DNA of 64,000 nucleotides from positions 21,457,001 to 21,521,000 of the forward strand of contig OY727095.1 in NCBI GenBank assembly GCA_963402885.1, given 5' to 3'. Source of the DNA: Antedon bifida (lineage: Eukaryota > Echinodermata > Crinoidea > Comatulida > Antedonidae). Numbering within the stretch: position 1 is the first letter of the stretch; every line of letters starts with the position of its first letter. The position numbers and the translations under genes were made by a program. The notes beneath the pieces are model-generated. The model saw only the letters and a list, made by a program, of their open reading frames with translations, did no database searches and was not told the DNA's origin. Shown here in pieces: positions 51,696 through 62,096 of this stretch.

Positions 51696-52203
51696 GTTGA
51701 CTTAGATGCTGAGTTTTCTCACTGTAGTGAAATCCGATTACACATATAGGCCTACCCTATTTAGTTTTGAAAAGCAAGAAATGTTTTCAGCTGGCGAAAT
51801 AAAGGTTAAATTAATATTTAATTATTAGTATTACTATTATTATTTATATTAATGGTTCTTATCAATGTTTTATGTACGGACTCATATCGTCGCCGTTTTG
51901 ATATGTACAGCTGGTTCTTTATAAAACCACTCTTTGCAGTTTAAAAATAAAAACAGAAAATAAAACATACATTGATTTCTGGCAATTTTCAGAATCTAAA
52001 ATGGCCACAGTTCAATCGAAGTTTTCGCGAAAAAAGGAGCTGTTTTGAAAGGCATTTTTTATTGCGATAAAGATAATATAACGGGTGGCTAAATCATGGT
52101 GGGAACATGTTACATAATGACTCAAAATTGTATGCGAGTGCGAGAAAAAAATGAAGCAAGAAATCGAAGATATAACAGTGTGGTGCGAAAGTGCAGTAGC
52201 GCC
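51696..52203. other. BEL leader, noncoding
   Basis: AT-rich sequence between the gag start and the inner edge of the 5' LTR; includes the likely primer-binding site next to 52204 and one TAGGCCTA at about 51747. Confidence 0.6.
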
Positions 52204-53523
52204 CTACAGCAAATCATATAACCTTAATATGATAGAACACTAACGGTAGGCTCCACAACCCACGTAGCAAACTCTCTATCGTACGCTTATGGGCGCAGCC
52301 ATATTTGTTTACATTCTGAATTTGACCTATTGACCTGTGACCTCAACGTCGGTCATAAACACACGCCATCATAAAGTGAACCACGCACGATCCACAGCGC
52401 GCTGAATACATAGGCTAGGCTTAATTTAAACGTAATAAGGGAAGCGTTTCCCTGCGTTAAACTCAATAACGATTACAGTGTTAGGTACTGCAATTAATAT
52501 ACGATAATATTATAATGTATAAAGAAGTCAAACATACCAAATATACATCAATCAAGTAAAAAATGAGTGGTCGAAAATGCACGTCAAATCCTGTTCACAT
52601 TCAGGATACCACCAAAGAATATATATCACAAGAATGAGTATTCCGCGATTTTTGCATGAGAAATTTGTAACAGAGCTCCAGAGAGTAATGCCCGCCATCA
52701 TAAGGGCGGATGTATAGGCCTACATACTAAATAAGACTTGATTTAATAGATATTATACATGTCACATTAAATAGAATTATGATAATATATTTTGCAATTG
52801 TAAACCATTTTATAATACATATTTATTAACAAACTAGTGTACATTCACTTTTACAGACAATTATTTACTAACATGCTAAGTTAGTTCACAAAAAAGGCCT
52901 AACACAGCAACACCAAAAATCAACGAATCGTTACTCAGCACGGCCTATTCTTTACCATTGCCGTGTACTACTCTACGCCCGGTAAATTAAGTATTGTTTT
53001 TATGATATAAATTAGTATAAAATACATGTTATTAATAGGACAAAATGTTAAATGTCATTAACATTTATTTGTTTTACCAGAAACAAGTTAAATATAGGAA
53101 TATTATTAAGCTATCCTTCGTGAAAACGCGTAAACACCAACACGCCCGGTCACGCTATTGTAGCGCCCGCTTGATAAAGCAAACTGTTTATACGACAGTT
53201 TTTACTAAATAAATTGCATAAAAGGAAAAATTAAATATCCAAATAGTATTTAACATGATGTTGGCATGTAGTTGATAACATTTTTTATCATGAAAATACT
53301 ACCGGTGATTAGTGAAACCGTCACAAAAAGTTGTATACATCCCAGATACATCCACACTTATGGCGGCGCCCTACCACATGGACAATATTACTGTTACAGG
53401 GAAAATCGCGGATTACTCATTCTTGTGATATATATTCTTTGATACCACTGACGCGCGCTAAACATACCATGTGACAACACGCGAACAATGTCGCCCTCTA
53501 TAAAGATTTGCAAAAGTCTTACA
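52204..53523 (-). repeat. BEL 5' LTR (right), interrupted by a MITE
   Basis: 52204-52612 and 53441-53523 together match the left LTR; 52613-53440 is a later insertion with an 8-base target duplication. Small indels (for example CCATCATAAAG for CCATAAAG) separate the two LTRs. Confidence 0.88.
52613..53440. mobile_element. MITE family CAAAG, copy 1 (828 bp)
   Basis: Inverted ends CAAAGAATATATATCACAAG extend for about 39 bases to AATCGCGG. The perfect 8-base target duplication GATACCAC (52605-52612, 53441-53448) is confirmed by the uninterrupted BEL LTR at 47530-47550. No ORF. The 8-bp duplication suggests hAT, though the ends are not the usual CAG..CTG. A subterminal CGCCCGCCAT..AAGGGCGGATG region could also form a hairpin. 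Confidence 0.93.
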
Positions 53524-53533
53524 AGAAGAATGA

Positions 53534-53628
53534 TGGGCAGGCGTATTTTTTTTTTCCAGGACGAACGTGGGAAATTTACATAAATTAATGGGCGTGGCTT
53601 AACCTCCAAAATACTCTCGCGCATGCGC
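53534..53628 (+). repeat. Left inverted end of the MULE-like element
   Basis: Reverse complement of 59218-59304 with a few mismatches and a 3-base indel; begins 10 bases after the BEL 5' LTR. Confidence 0.75.
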
Positions 53629-53668
53629 AAATTTTCTAAAAAAAGTTTTACTTTCTAGTAGAGAGAGT

Positions 53669-54424
53669 CAAAGAATATATATCACAAGAATGAGTAATCC
53701 GCGATTTTTGCATGAGAAATTTGTAACAGAGAGTGATGCCGCCCTCATAAGGGCGGATGTATATCGACTAAATAGATATTGTACATGTCACATTAAATAG
53801 AATTATGATAATATATTTTGCAATTGTAAACCATTTTATAATACATATTTAATAATAAACTAGTGTACATTCACTTCTACAGACAATTATTTTCTAACAT
53901 GCTAAATTAGTTCACAAAAAAGGCCTAAAACAGCAACACAAAAAATCAACGAAGCGTTACTCAGCACGGCCTATTCTTTACCATTGCCGCGTACTAATCT
54001 ACGCCCGGCAATACAATGTTAAATTTCATTGACATTTATTTGTTTTACCAGAAACAAGTTAAATATAGGAATATTATTAAACTATCCTTTGTAAAAACGC
54101 GAAAACACCAACATGCCCGGTAGCGCTATCGTAGCGCCCGGTTGATGAAGCGATCTGTTTATTCGGCAGTTTTTACTAAATAAATTGCATGAAACGAACA
54201 ATTAAATATCCAAACAGCATTTAATATGATGTTGGCATGTAGTTGATAGCATTTTTTATCATGAAAATACTACCGGTGGTCCAGCCTTTGATTGAGTGTA
54301 ACCGTCACAAAAAGTTGTATACATCCCAGATACATCCTCACTTATGGCGGCGCCCTACCACATGGACAATATTACTGTAACAGGGAAAATCGCGGATTAC
54401 TCATTCTTGTGATATATATTCTTT
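53669..54424. mobile_element. MITE family CAAAG, copy 2 (756 bp)
   Basis: Same ends and same interior order as 52613-53440, about 90 percent alike by eye with a few deletions; 8-base target duplication GAGAGAGT at 53661-53668 and 54425-54432. It lies inside the inverted-repeat element 53534-59304. Confidence 0.93.
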
Positions 54425-54432
54425 GAGAGAGT

Positions 54433-55326
54433 ATTATATATATAGAGATGGCGAGTTGTTTATCTGGGAATGCTTGCCCTGATCTAAAACTCGATACATG
54501 TCCTCGATTGCAGGTAAATTTTATCTCATCTTGTTTGAATGATGCATTGTTTTTCATGGGAGCTTATTAAGTTATTTTTTGACCCAAAATGTTCAACGAA
54601 TTTCACAAAAAATGCAGTAGAATTGGTCTCACACAATCGATCGGTAGCCTAGTTCAGGTAGTGTGTGTAGGCTAGTGTTTGTTGTATACACAATAAATTA
54701 CATGCGCGTGTACACTGTTACTTGTTGTACAACTAATAGGCCTACTCTAGTTATACTCATACATATAGTCTATAGACGTTGAAATGTTGTGTAAATCTCA
54801 TGGTATTAAAACAATCACCCCAGTGTGTCATTCGGGCTGCAGCGTGGTCTGTGGCATACTGCTGGATCAAAGGCAATGTGTGTAATGTAAAAAATGGTTC
54901 TGAAGCAGAAATAAACAAATGAGAACAGGGTACCATATGTATAATTACATGGTATATGTAGATCTGTCCATAACCTATGACATCTTTCCCAGCCCAGTAG
55001 AGCATAGCCCTACATATTAAAAGCAAGTCATTTGCTTTTAAAAAGGACAACGTTTGGCTTGATAATGGGTTAATTACTACAAGTACAACACTTTATTTCG
55101 TCATAAACACACCCCTTTTAATATTATTCTTTCTTTAGAGTTTTGGATTGCAACAACAGGGACAAACAAGTAAAATACATACATGTTTGTTTTCGTCATA
55201 AGATGTTGGTTGCTCTAGACCTGTATTTTGTTGAATGTTTTGAGGTCTGTCACATCACCAGCATACTGATTAAGGCCATTTTTATGCCATTAAAGCCATC
55301 TGATTATAAATTAATTTCTCTTACAG
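54433..55326. other. No confident exon upstream of the MULE-like gene
   Basis: Short ORFs (54757-55050 minus, 55143-55364 plus) have no recognisable motif. The first exon of the following gene may lie here but cannot be identified. Confidence 0.35.
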
Positions 55327-57535
55327 ATAATACTTCCAGAATTGCAATCAGGTCACAAGTATAAAATTTGCCACTATGAAGAAAACGGAAATTCAATGCT
55401 ATGTACCATAAGGTTACCACTCACCTCTGCTGAAGAAACACTAAGGTGGCTTAAAGAGTTTGAAGGAACTTTTTACTCAACATGGAGGACAAACAAAACA
55501 TATCCAAATAGCGGACAAAAAAATGTCTTCCGGGTATGTACAGAAATTTGTCTCGTATCGTGTGTGAAAGTTGTGACAGCTGTAAGGATATTATTTTAAC
55601 TGTTGATAGTTGTCAGTATAAATTACTACTTGGGTTTTGTTTTTGTGTTTTTGTTTTTTTTTTATCTTTTGTGGTTAACCACCACCTTTATTCATTCAAT
55701 GTTTGTAAACAATTACAGAATCTCTAAGAATTTTCTACATTTTTTCTCTATTTTCTTATTTTTATCCTCTTTAATATTAATAATAATTTTAATATTTTGG
55801 CTTATACGTAGTACCCAATGTTTTCTTAATGTATATATTTGTTTTGTCTAAAATATATGTTTATATTATTTTCTGCATATTTTTTTATGTTATCTATTAC
55901 AAAATATATTGCATTAATAAAAAGTTGTTTACTTATGAAACGTTTGTTAACTTATTTATCATAATTTGTGTGTCTTTTAGTTTATATATATAGTTGTGTT
56001 GTGTTTCGTTAACAGGAATTTATCACTATCAGCTAATTTCCATAGTTTTGTTTTTGTTTTTATTAGAGGTTTTGAAGAATTATCATGAATTCGATAAAAG
56101 TTCACATTGCAGCAAGGAATTTTGTATGGTTTGATTTGGACAGGATAAAGATCTTTAATAAAATAGCTATGATAACAAGTTCTAAATCAGATGGGCACAA
56201 ATGCTGTTTTGCAATATTGTACCAAATACTCATCATCTGAAGTCTGCAAACATTACTTTACGTAATAAATATTTTCTACATACAGTATCATCAGTTTGAT
56301 AATTATTGTCCTGTTTTTAATGCATGGAACCTGCCACCTCCTGATTGACATGATGTATGTTTTTTTATAACAGGTTGACTTGCACTGTCACCATAACACC
56401 CAACCACGATCCTCAACAGCTGACCTAAAGAAAGGTTCCAAAAACACCAACTGCCCGAGCACAATGTTTGTCATAGTAAAGAGGACAGCTGACAGCTGTC
56501 GTGGTCGAAACAGGTAAGCATGATTGTTTTTAAAGAGATTTAAAAGACATGACGGTATAGAAACAATACATTGACGCAAATTTAAAAAATGTAAATGTTA
56601 GGCCTATTAATTTGGCACTGGTTCTAATCCTCCTGAGAAAAAGCTACCATCTGCAAGAAAATTGTGTTAACCACTTCATTTCTTTGAGTTGAAATATGTT
56701 GTACCAATTCAAATGACAAGGATTTATGTGTGTCTTAATGTCAACACACACAGTTTACTTTTGTTTAAATTGTTTTCCCAAGTTCCTGTACTGTCTGTCT
56801 CTGATGATTCATTAAAGCCAATGCATCAGTTACAGCTTAAATTTTTGTTTTAACTGTTCAGGTCTAAAGATAAACACATAGGGCAAGGTTATCCAACAAT
56901 CATAACCTTGAAGTGGGATCACAACCATGAGGTGGCAAGTGCTGATGCCCTTCGAGAAAGGGATGTAAGTGATGATGCAACGGAGAAGCTTCTTGAGCTC
57001 TACGGATCAGGCCATTCACCATCATCTGCTCTGGATACCATCAAATATGATCTTCAAGAAGGCTGTACAGATGTTGAGTACACAAGAGTCTCTGCAGACA
57101 GAGCCCATTGCCCTGATTTGCAGTACTGTTACAGGTAACATTCTGTCTATGCTTTTCAAAGTTCTACATTGCTCTTTTCAAAATTGTATACAGTTTGGGA
57201 ACAGGATGTTTGATTGATCTTCAGGGTCTATAGAAACAAGTAAAAATGCTTGAAGCATTCCAATTTGTCCGGGCTGCTTAGTGGACGAAAACAAAAAACT
57301 TTAGCAAGTATTTATATAGTATGCAAGCGACAAAAAATGTATACCTAATTTTTGGTATGTGTTCTCTTTTGTTGATTTTAGGGTATTTTACAAGGAATTC
57401 AGGACACACTATGGGGACACCGGTGGAGCAAAAATGATGCTATTCCTTGACAAAAAGGTTCAAGATTTTAATGAGAACCACAATGATGAATGTGTAAAGC
57501 TAGAGACAACCGGTGATGGCCAGACCGTCATTTAG
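55327..57535 (+). CDS. MULE-like transposase N-terminal region, four exons, truncated
   Basis: Exons 55327-55533, 56374-56513, 56862-57134 and 57382-57535 join with GT-AG introns and conserved phases into 257 residues ending in TAG. Exon 1 carries KYKICHYEENGNSM; exon 2 a DLHCHHN..NTNCPSTMFV segment; exon 3 ITLKWDHNHEVASADALRER and SGHSPSSALDTIKYDL; exon 4 VFYKEFRTHYGDTGG. The C..C..HNH pattern is like the GCM/WRKY/FLYWCH-type zinc-binding domain at the N terminus of MULE transposases, and I recall similar unnamed proteins in amphioxus and sea urchin followed by a MULE nuclease domain. That nuclease is absent here: the frame stops after GDGQTVI. No start codon is visible, so a 5' exon is missing. 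May be dead, or a domesticated short form. Confidence 0.55.
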
Positions 57536-57537
57536 AG

Positions 57538-57715
57538 TTGATAGTTGACATTATTTAGAGGATTAGGTTCAGTTCATAGTTGAGGTTATTTAGAGGGTTA
57601 GGTTCAGTTCATAGCTGAGGTTATTTAGAGAGTTTGGTTTAGTTGATAGATGAGATTATTTAGAGGGTTAGGTTCAGTTCATAGTTGAGGTTATTTACAG
57701 GGTTAGGTACAAAGC
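57538..57715 (+). repeat. Short tandem repeat, about 41 bp, four to five copies
   Basis: Direct copies of TTATTTAGAGGGTTAGGTTC.AGTTCATAGTTGAGG just after the truncated reading frame. Confidence 0.9.
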
Positions 57716-58834
57716 CCTTAATAAAATGATATACCAAACCAAATACTCAAGCAAGAGATTATATTTCGTCATATATGATAATATATAAATACAAATAGCA
57801 GTACTGTTTGTACTGTATACATTGAATTCTGTAATGAAACAAAAGATACATTAGAAAATAGTAATCGTAATATTTGTATTGTTTTATTTTAACATTTCTC
57901 TTTTTCTGATTTATTAAATTATATTTACAATTTCTTTTAAAACAGTTATAATAAAGGATGTGCAATTTGAATTTATGTGTATCTTATGTCTATTGCCATT
58001 ATTAGTTAAGAATAACATAATGCCATTGAAACTACAAACATCACTTCATAAGGTATCATTAAATAGTCACCTATTTTTCCAATATTTTTTATTTTATACC
58101 CATAACACTTTGGCCAGGAACATTAATATTATTCTTGTAAACTGGTGGTTTACAAAACATCACCTAGTTGTAAGTACACATATTGATAAACATGAAGACA
58201 TTGCAGACAGTGTGACTTTCTTAGATGTCATTAAAATAGGTAGTTATTATTGCTTTAGAACAACGAAAATGAGCATAACATCATGTACGATGACCACGAT
58301 TATCTTAATACCAACTAATAATAATACCTAACCCTTAAAGATGTATTGTCCCCCAACAACATAAAAAATGAAATGAATAAAATCAGCCTTTGAATAGCTC
58401 ATTTTGCAGTTTTTAAATTATAGTTATTCACTTCTGTAGAAAAAAAAAACCAGCAAAAATAATTATTTTACTTATACATTTTTGACATTCCAGTTCTCGG
58501 CAAAATATTTTTAATAAACCATACTGAAAACACACACACACACTTAGATAATATTTTCATCCTAAACAGCACAATCCAAAAATATTTAAGTAAAACTTAA
58601 AAGAGGGGATCGAGTATTCTGTTGTTTCGTTGATCTGAAACTTCCCTTTGACAGCATAAATCAAAATTGTTTATTAACAAAATTAAGATAAATAGGTTTA
58701 AGCAATAATACATTTCACGTAGCAACCACAACTGCTTTTCGAGCTATGTCAGAAATAGCTGCTATTATAGCAGTATTTAACCCTGGGCTTAGACTAAATA
58801 CTAGCATCAGTAGCATGCTTTTCAAGTAACAGCT
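57716..58834. other. AT-rich stretch, no gene supported
   Basis: A 123-codon plus ORF at 57960-58331 has no motif and AT-driven composition. A (CA)n tract is at about 58532-58542. Confidence 0.4.
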
Positions 58835-58838
58835 ATAG

Positions 58839-58981
58839 TGTAATATAGTGTTATGAGGTTTCTGACTTGTAATGAAGACTCTTACTCGCTTGACTGTCGG
58901 AAACACATATTGTTTATTCAATAATACTTGATAAGTATATATATTGTTTATTTAATAATACTTGATACATACTATATTACA
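58839..58981 (-). mobile_element. Short solo LTR related to Gypsy-3
   Basis: TGTAATATAGTG to ATATTACA, 143 bases, with target duplication ATAG at 58835-58838 and 58982-58985. Its first about 90 bases align with the reverse complement of the Gypsy-3 LTR end (TTATGAGGT, GAAGACTC, TACTCGCTT, ATTGTTTATTC). An internal direct repeat TTTATT.AATAATACTTGAT follows. The remainder of the 560-bp LTR is absent, so it is a short derivative or TRIM-like relative. Confidence 0.7.
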
Positions 58982-58985
58982 ATAG

Positions 58986-59217
58986 GCCTAGCAGTAACAC
59001 TTAACTCTCAGACCTGAGAGCATAACGACAGTCCCACTGTCTATTTTACCAAATGGCACAACTAGCATTAACTAGCATGGTCATAGCACCAAATTAGTAA
59101 AAAAATCTGTATGTCTTAACACAGAAAAAAGCAGATACAAACATTTGTTATTTTGTACGCGATTATTTAGATCCGTGAATGGCTTTCTGTCGCCTCACAA
59201 CTATTTCAGTCCAAGTA
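58986..59217. repeat. Segment similar to 18735-18810
   Basis: About 58 bases at 59075-59135 resemble 18740-18800 (AGCATGGT..TAGCACCAAAT, CTGTATG) in the same orientation. This suggests a dispersed repeat or a shared ancestral gene end. Confidence 0.4.
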
Positions 59218-59304
59218 CGCATGCGCGAGAGTATTTTGGAGGTTAAGCCACGCCCATTTATGTAAATTGCCCACGTTCGTCCTGGAAAAAAAAAATACGC
59301 GCCC
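59218..59304 (-). repeat. Right inverted end of the MULE-like element
   Basis: Partner of 53534-53628. Gypsy-4 coding sequence starts within a few bases of its outer edge. Confidence 0.75.
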
Positions 59305-59306
59305 TG

Positions 59307-60677
59307 GAAACATACAACACGTTTACGTGGGACGCCGAAACTGACAAAACAAAGATCAGCCCAGTCTTAGCACAGTTCAAAAAATTCTGTGATGGGAAGC
59401 GCAATATCACGTATGAACAATATATTTTCAACTGTAGGGTTCAAAAAGAAGGTGAGAAATTTGATTCCTTTGTTACCTCGCTGAAAAGTCTAGCAGAGAC
59501 ATGCGAGTTTGGTACCTTGAAAGATAGCCTCATTCTTGATAGGATTGTAATAGGAATCAATAAGCCAAGCCTTAAACAACGCCTATTGCGTACAGAAAAT
59601 TTAACATTAGACACAGCAATATCCAAAATACGAGCAGAAACGGCAGCATCCGAACAGATTGAACAAATGAAACAAAGCAAAGCGAGTGACGTTTCCGACG
59701 CAACTCAACACGCGAGAACAGTGCGTTCACACAAAAAAGGTAAACAGAAATACCAAAACACACAACAGGAAAGGGAAAGCAATCCAAGAAAATCACGCAC
59801 AAGTCCAACAATCTGCATATACTGCGGAGGTGAGTACCCTCACAAAAGCAAAAATACGTGTCCAGCATACGGCAAAAAATGCAACAATTGTGGTAAAATG
59901 AATCATTATGCTAAACAATGTAGACAGAAACATAACGCACATGCTGTTGACACCATGTCTAACGATGAAAATGATAGCACAACAAGCGAAGACGAATACT
60001 CATTCCATATTACAGGTACTGAGTCTGAAAAACAACCCAAAGTTAATCTGAACATTCAAGGTAGCACTGTCAACGCAATTATCGATACCGGTGCGACTAT
60101 TAATATAATGAGTATGTCGACATACAAACGCCTGCAACACAAACCACAGCTATATACCGAAAAGCTACCAAAGGTGTTCGGTTATGGAAGCCGACAAGCA
60201 CTATGCCTAGCTGGAACTTTCACGGCAAACATAACCTATAAAACGAACACAATATCAGCGTCATTCAGCGTAGCCGAAAAAGGAGTCGAAACGCTACTCA
60301 GTTTTAACACAGCGAAAGCACTCGACCTAATTCAAGTAACGTATAACCTGAATGAACACGCAGATGCAACGGTATTAAACAAAAGCACAATAACTGAGAC
60401 ATACAAAGACAGGTTTACTGGTATTGGTAAGCTTAACGACACTATGTGCAATCTACACATAAATACTGAAATACAACCTGTGGCTCAATCGCATCGCAGG
60501 ATACCGTTTCATTTAAGGAAGAAGGTTGAAAGCGAACTCAAACGATTACAGGAGTTAGATATCATTGAACCAGTTGACAACGAACCTACCCCATGGATTT
60601 CACCAATAACTGTTGTAGCAAAGCCTAAGAAACGAAACGAAATTCGCATTTGCGTGGATATGAGGGCCGCGAACTAG
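59307..60677 (+). pseudogene. Gypsy-4 gag-protease-RT start (5' truncated, deleted)
   Basis: Open from the edge of the MULE-like element. Gag C-terminal half (TDKTKISPVLAQFKKFCDGK), then two zinc knuckles (CIYCGGEYPHKSKNTC; CNNCGKMNHYAKQC), protease IIDTGATINIMS, and the first reverse transcriptase blocks (RIPFHLRKKVESELKRLQEL; ISPITVVAKPKKRNEIRICV). The frame stops at 60677, where the rest of the reverse transcriptase and early RNase H are deleted. Confidence 0.9.
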
Positions 60678-61452
60678 CATACACGAGTCGCGCGCTTACA
60701 AGTGTCGAAACTAGGTACTCTCAAATAGAGCGTGAAGCACTAGGAGTCATATGGGGAATCTAACACTTCCACTTGTACTTATGTGGCAGCGAGTTCGATG
60801 TAGTGACCGATCACAAACCGCTTCTTACGCTATTCAATAATCCCGCATCGAAACCACCACCACGTATCGAAAGATGGATATTAAAAATCCAAGCCTACGA
60901 CTACACCCTGAAGTACCAACCAGGCAATACAAATCCGGCTGACTATATGTCAAGACACAGCCTTACAATGAGCAACAAGACAAAACTGGACATCGCAGCA
61001 GAAGAACATGTCAATCTTGTAACAAACAACGCAATCCCTAAATCACTTACTCTGGAACAAGTTCGACGTGAAACGGCAAATGATGGTATCATACAAACAT
61101 GCATTAAGGCCATCACTCGCAACAAATGGCACGAGGCTCTAAAAATCAAGATGACCTCCATTCCGATCTCCAGTGCATGCACAAAGTTCGCAATCAGCTA
61201 ACATTCGACCAAAAAAACAACATACTCCTACGTGATCACCGCATAGTCATACCCAAGGCACTTAGAAACACAGTAATAGACATCGCCCATGAAGGACATC
61301 AGGGCATAGTAAAGAGAAAGCAACTCCTCCGAGAAAAAATATGGTTTCCCGGAATAGACCGCATGGTCGAATCAAAAGTAAAACACTGCATACCATGTCA
61401 AGCGACGGTGACTGAAAAGAACAATGAACCGCTTCAGATGTCGAAACTTCCT
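60674..61452 (+). pseudogene. Gypsy-4 RNase H and integrase zinc region, with stop and frameshift
   Basis: After the deletion junction: AYTSRALTSVETRYSQ and EREALGVIWGI, then a stop near 60760, then CGSEFDVVTDHKPLLTLF and YQPGNTNPADYMSRH. A frame change near 61130-61190 leads into the integrase H2C2 part (HEGHQGIVKRKQLLREKIWF; CIPCQATVTEKN). Cut off at about 61452, before the catalytic core, by the LINE. Confidence 0.88.
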
Positions 61453-62096
61453 AACTTCATGTATTGACGCGCTGAGTGTGTGGCATGTATTGACGCGCTG
61501 AGTGTGTGGCAACTCGGGCAGCTGAGGAAAGTTTTGTTTTCCTCTAGAATTGTGTTTCCACTCTGAATTTATATGCGTTGATTTTTCTGTGTTACCTGTT
61601 TTCTTATAGTGGCGTACCATTGTTGTTAATTTTGAATTATTATTGGCGTTTTGGTGTAATTATCCCGAGCCGGTACCTAGCCCTGACTCGCTCCGCTCAA
61701 CAGCAAAGCAGGGGACAATAGAACAGTTCTCGGTACCGTATTGTTCCAGCTAAATTCACATACTCGGCCTAAGCTGTTCACTCATCGACTCGCCTGAGGT
61801 ATTACGTAACCAACATTCCAGAGCGATTGTAATTCAGCAACATCTAATTTGCATGTCGGAGCGGATCTGCTGTTTATATTATGCGGTGCTGAACTGTCTG
61901 TATCCAGTCTATTGTAGTCAGTGTTCCCGGTACGGTGTTTTTTGGTGATTGTTTTCGTGACTGTGTTTGGTGAATCGTCTGTATTATTAGTACTGTATTA
62001 ATCTTGGTGTGTTTCTTTGGATTATACTGCAGTCTTTTTCCGTTGATTGATATTATTTGTGGTACGGAATTTTGATTCGACATAGCGTTTATCGAC
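61453..62096 (+). mobile_element. LINE 5' UTR with tandem 26-bp repeat
   Basis: Starts at the abrupt end of Gypsy-4 homology. Two exact 26-base copies (CATGTATTGACGCGCTGAGT start) occupy 61458-61483 and 61484-61509. The rest, about 590 bases, has no plus-strand ORF and leads to the ORF start at 62097. Internal promoter activity is likely from the class of element, not shown here. Confidence 0.6.

Larger units (their letters stand above)
47139..53523 (-). mobile_element. BEL/Pao LTR retrotransposon, decayed (minus)
   Basis: Matching LTRs at 47139-47614 and 52204-53523, the second split by a MITE. Reading minus: TGTAAGACTTTTGC to GCTGTAG; a purine tract (GGGGGGTG) precedes the 3' LTR, and GGCGCTACTGCAC follows the 5' LTR as the likely primer site. 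Internal order is gag (DUF1759-like), protease (DUF1758-like), reverse transcriptase with a large deletion, integrase, DUF5641-like tail, the BEL/Pao order. Frame breaks and stops show it is dead. No clean target duplication was found. Confidence 0.88.
53534..59304 (+). mobile_element. Candidate Mutator-like element with about 90-bp inverted ends
   Basis: 53534-53628 and 59218-59304 are inverted copies (GGCGTATTTTTTTTT, CCAGGACGAACGTGGG, GGGCGTGGCTTAACCTCC, ACTCTCGCGCATGCG). Between them lie a spliced MULE-like transposase N-terminus, MITE copy 2 and a solo LTR. Long inverted ends plus a MULE-like gene suggest Mutator, but no 9-bp target duplication is seen: the left end abuts the BEL LTR and the right end abuts the Gypsy-4 gag. 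Confidence 0.55.

Noticed and set aside
54757-55364. ORFs just before the MULE-like gene as its first exon
   Set aside because: The plus ORF reaches a stop in the wrong frame at the splice acceptor; the minus ORF is unrelated.
57960-58331. 123-codon plus ORF
   Set aside because: AT-driven composition, no domain, no splice context or conservation visible.
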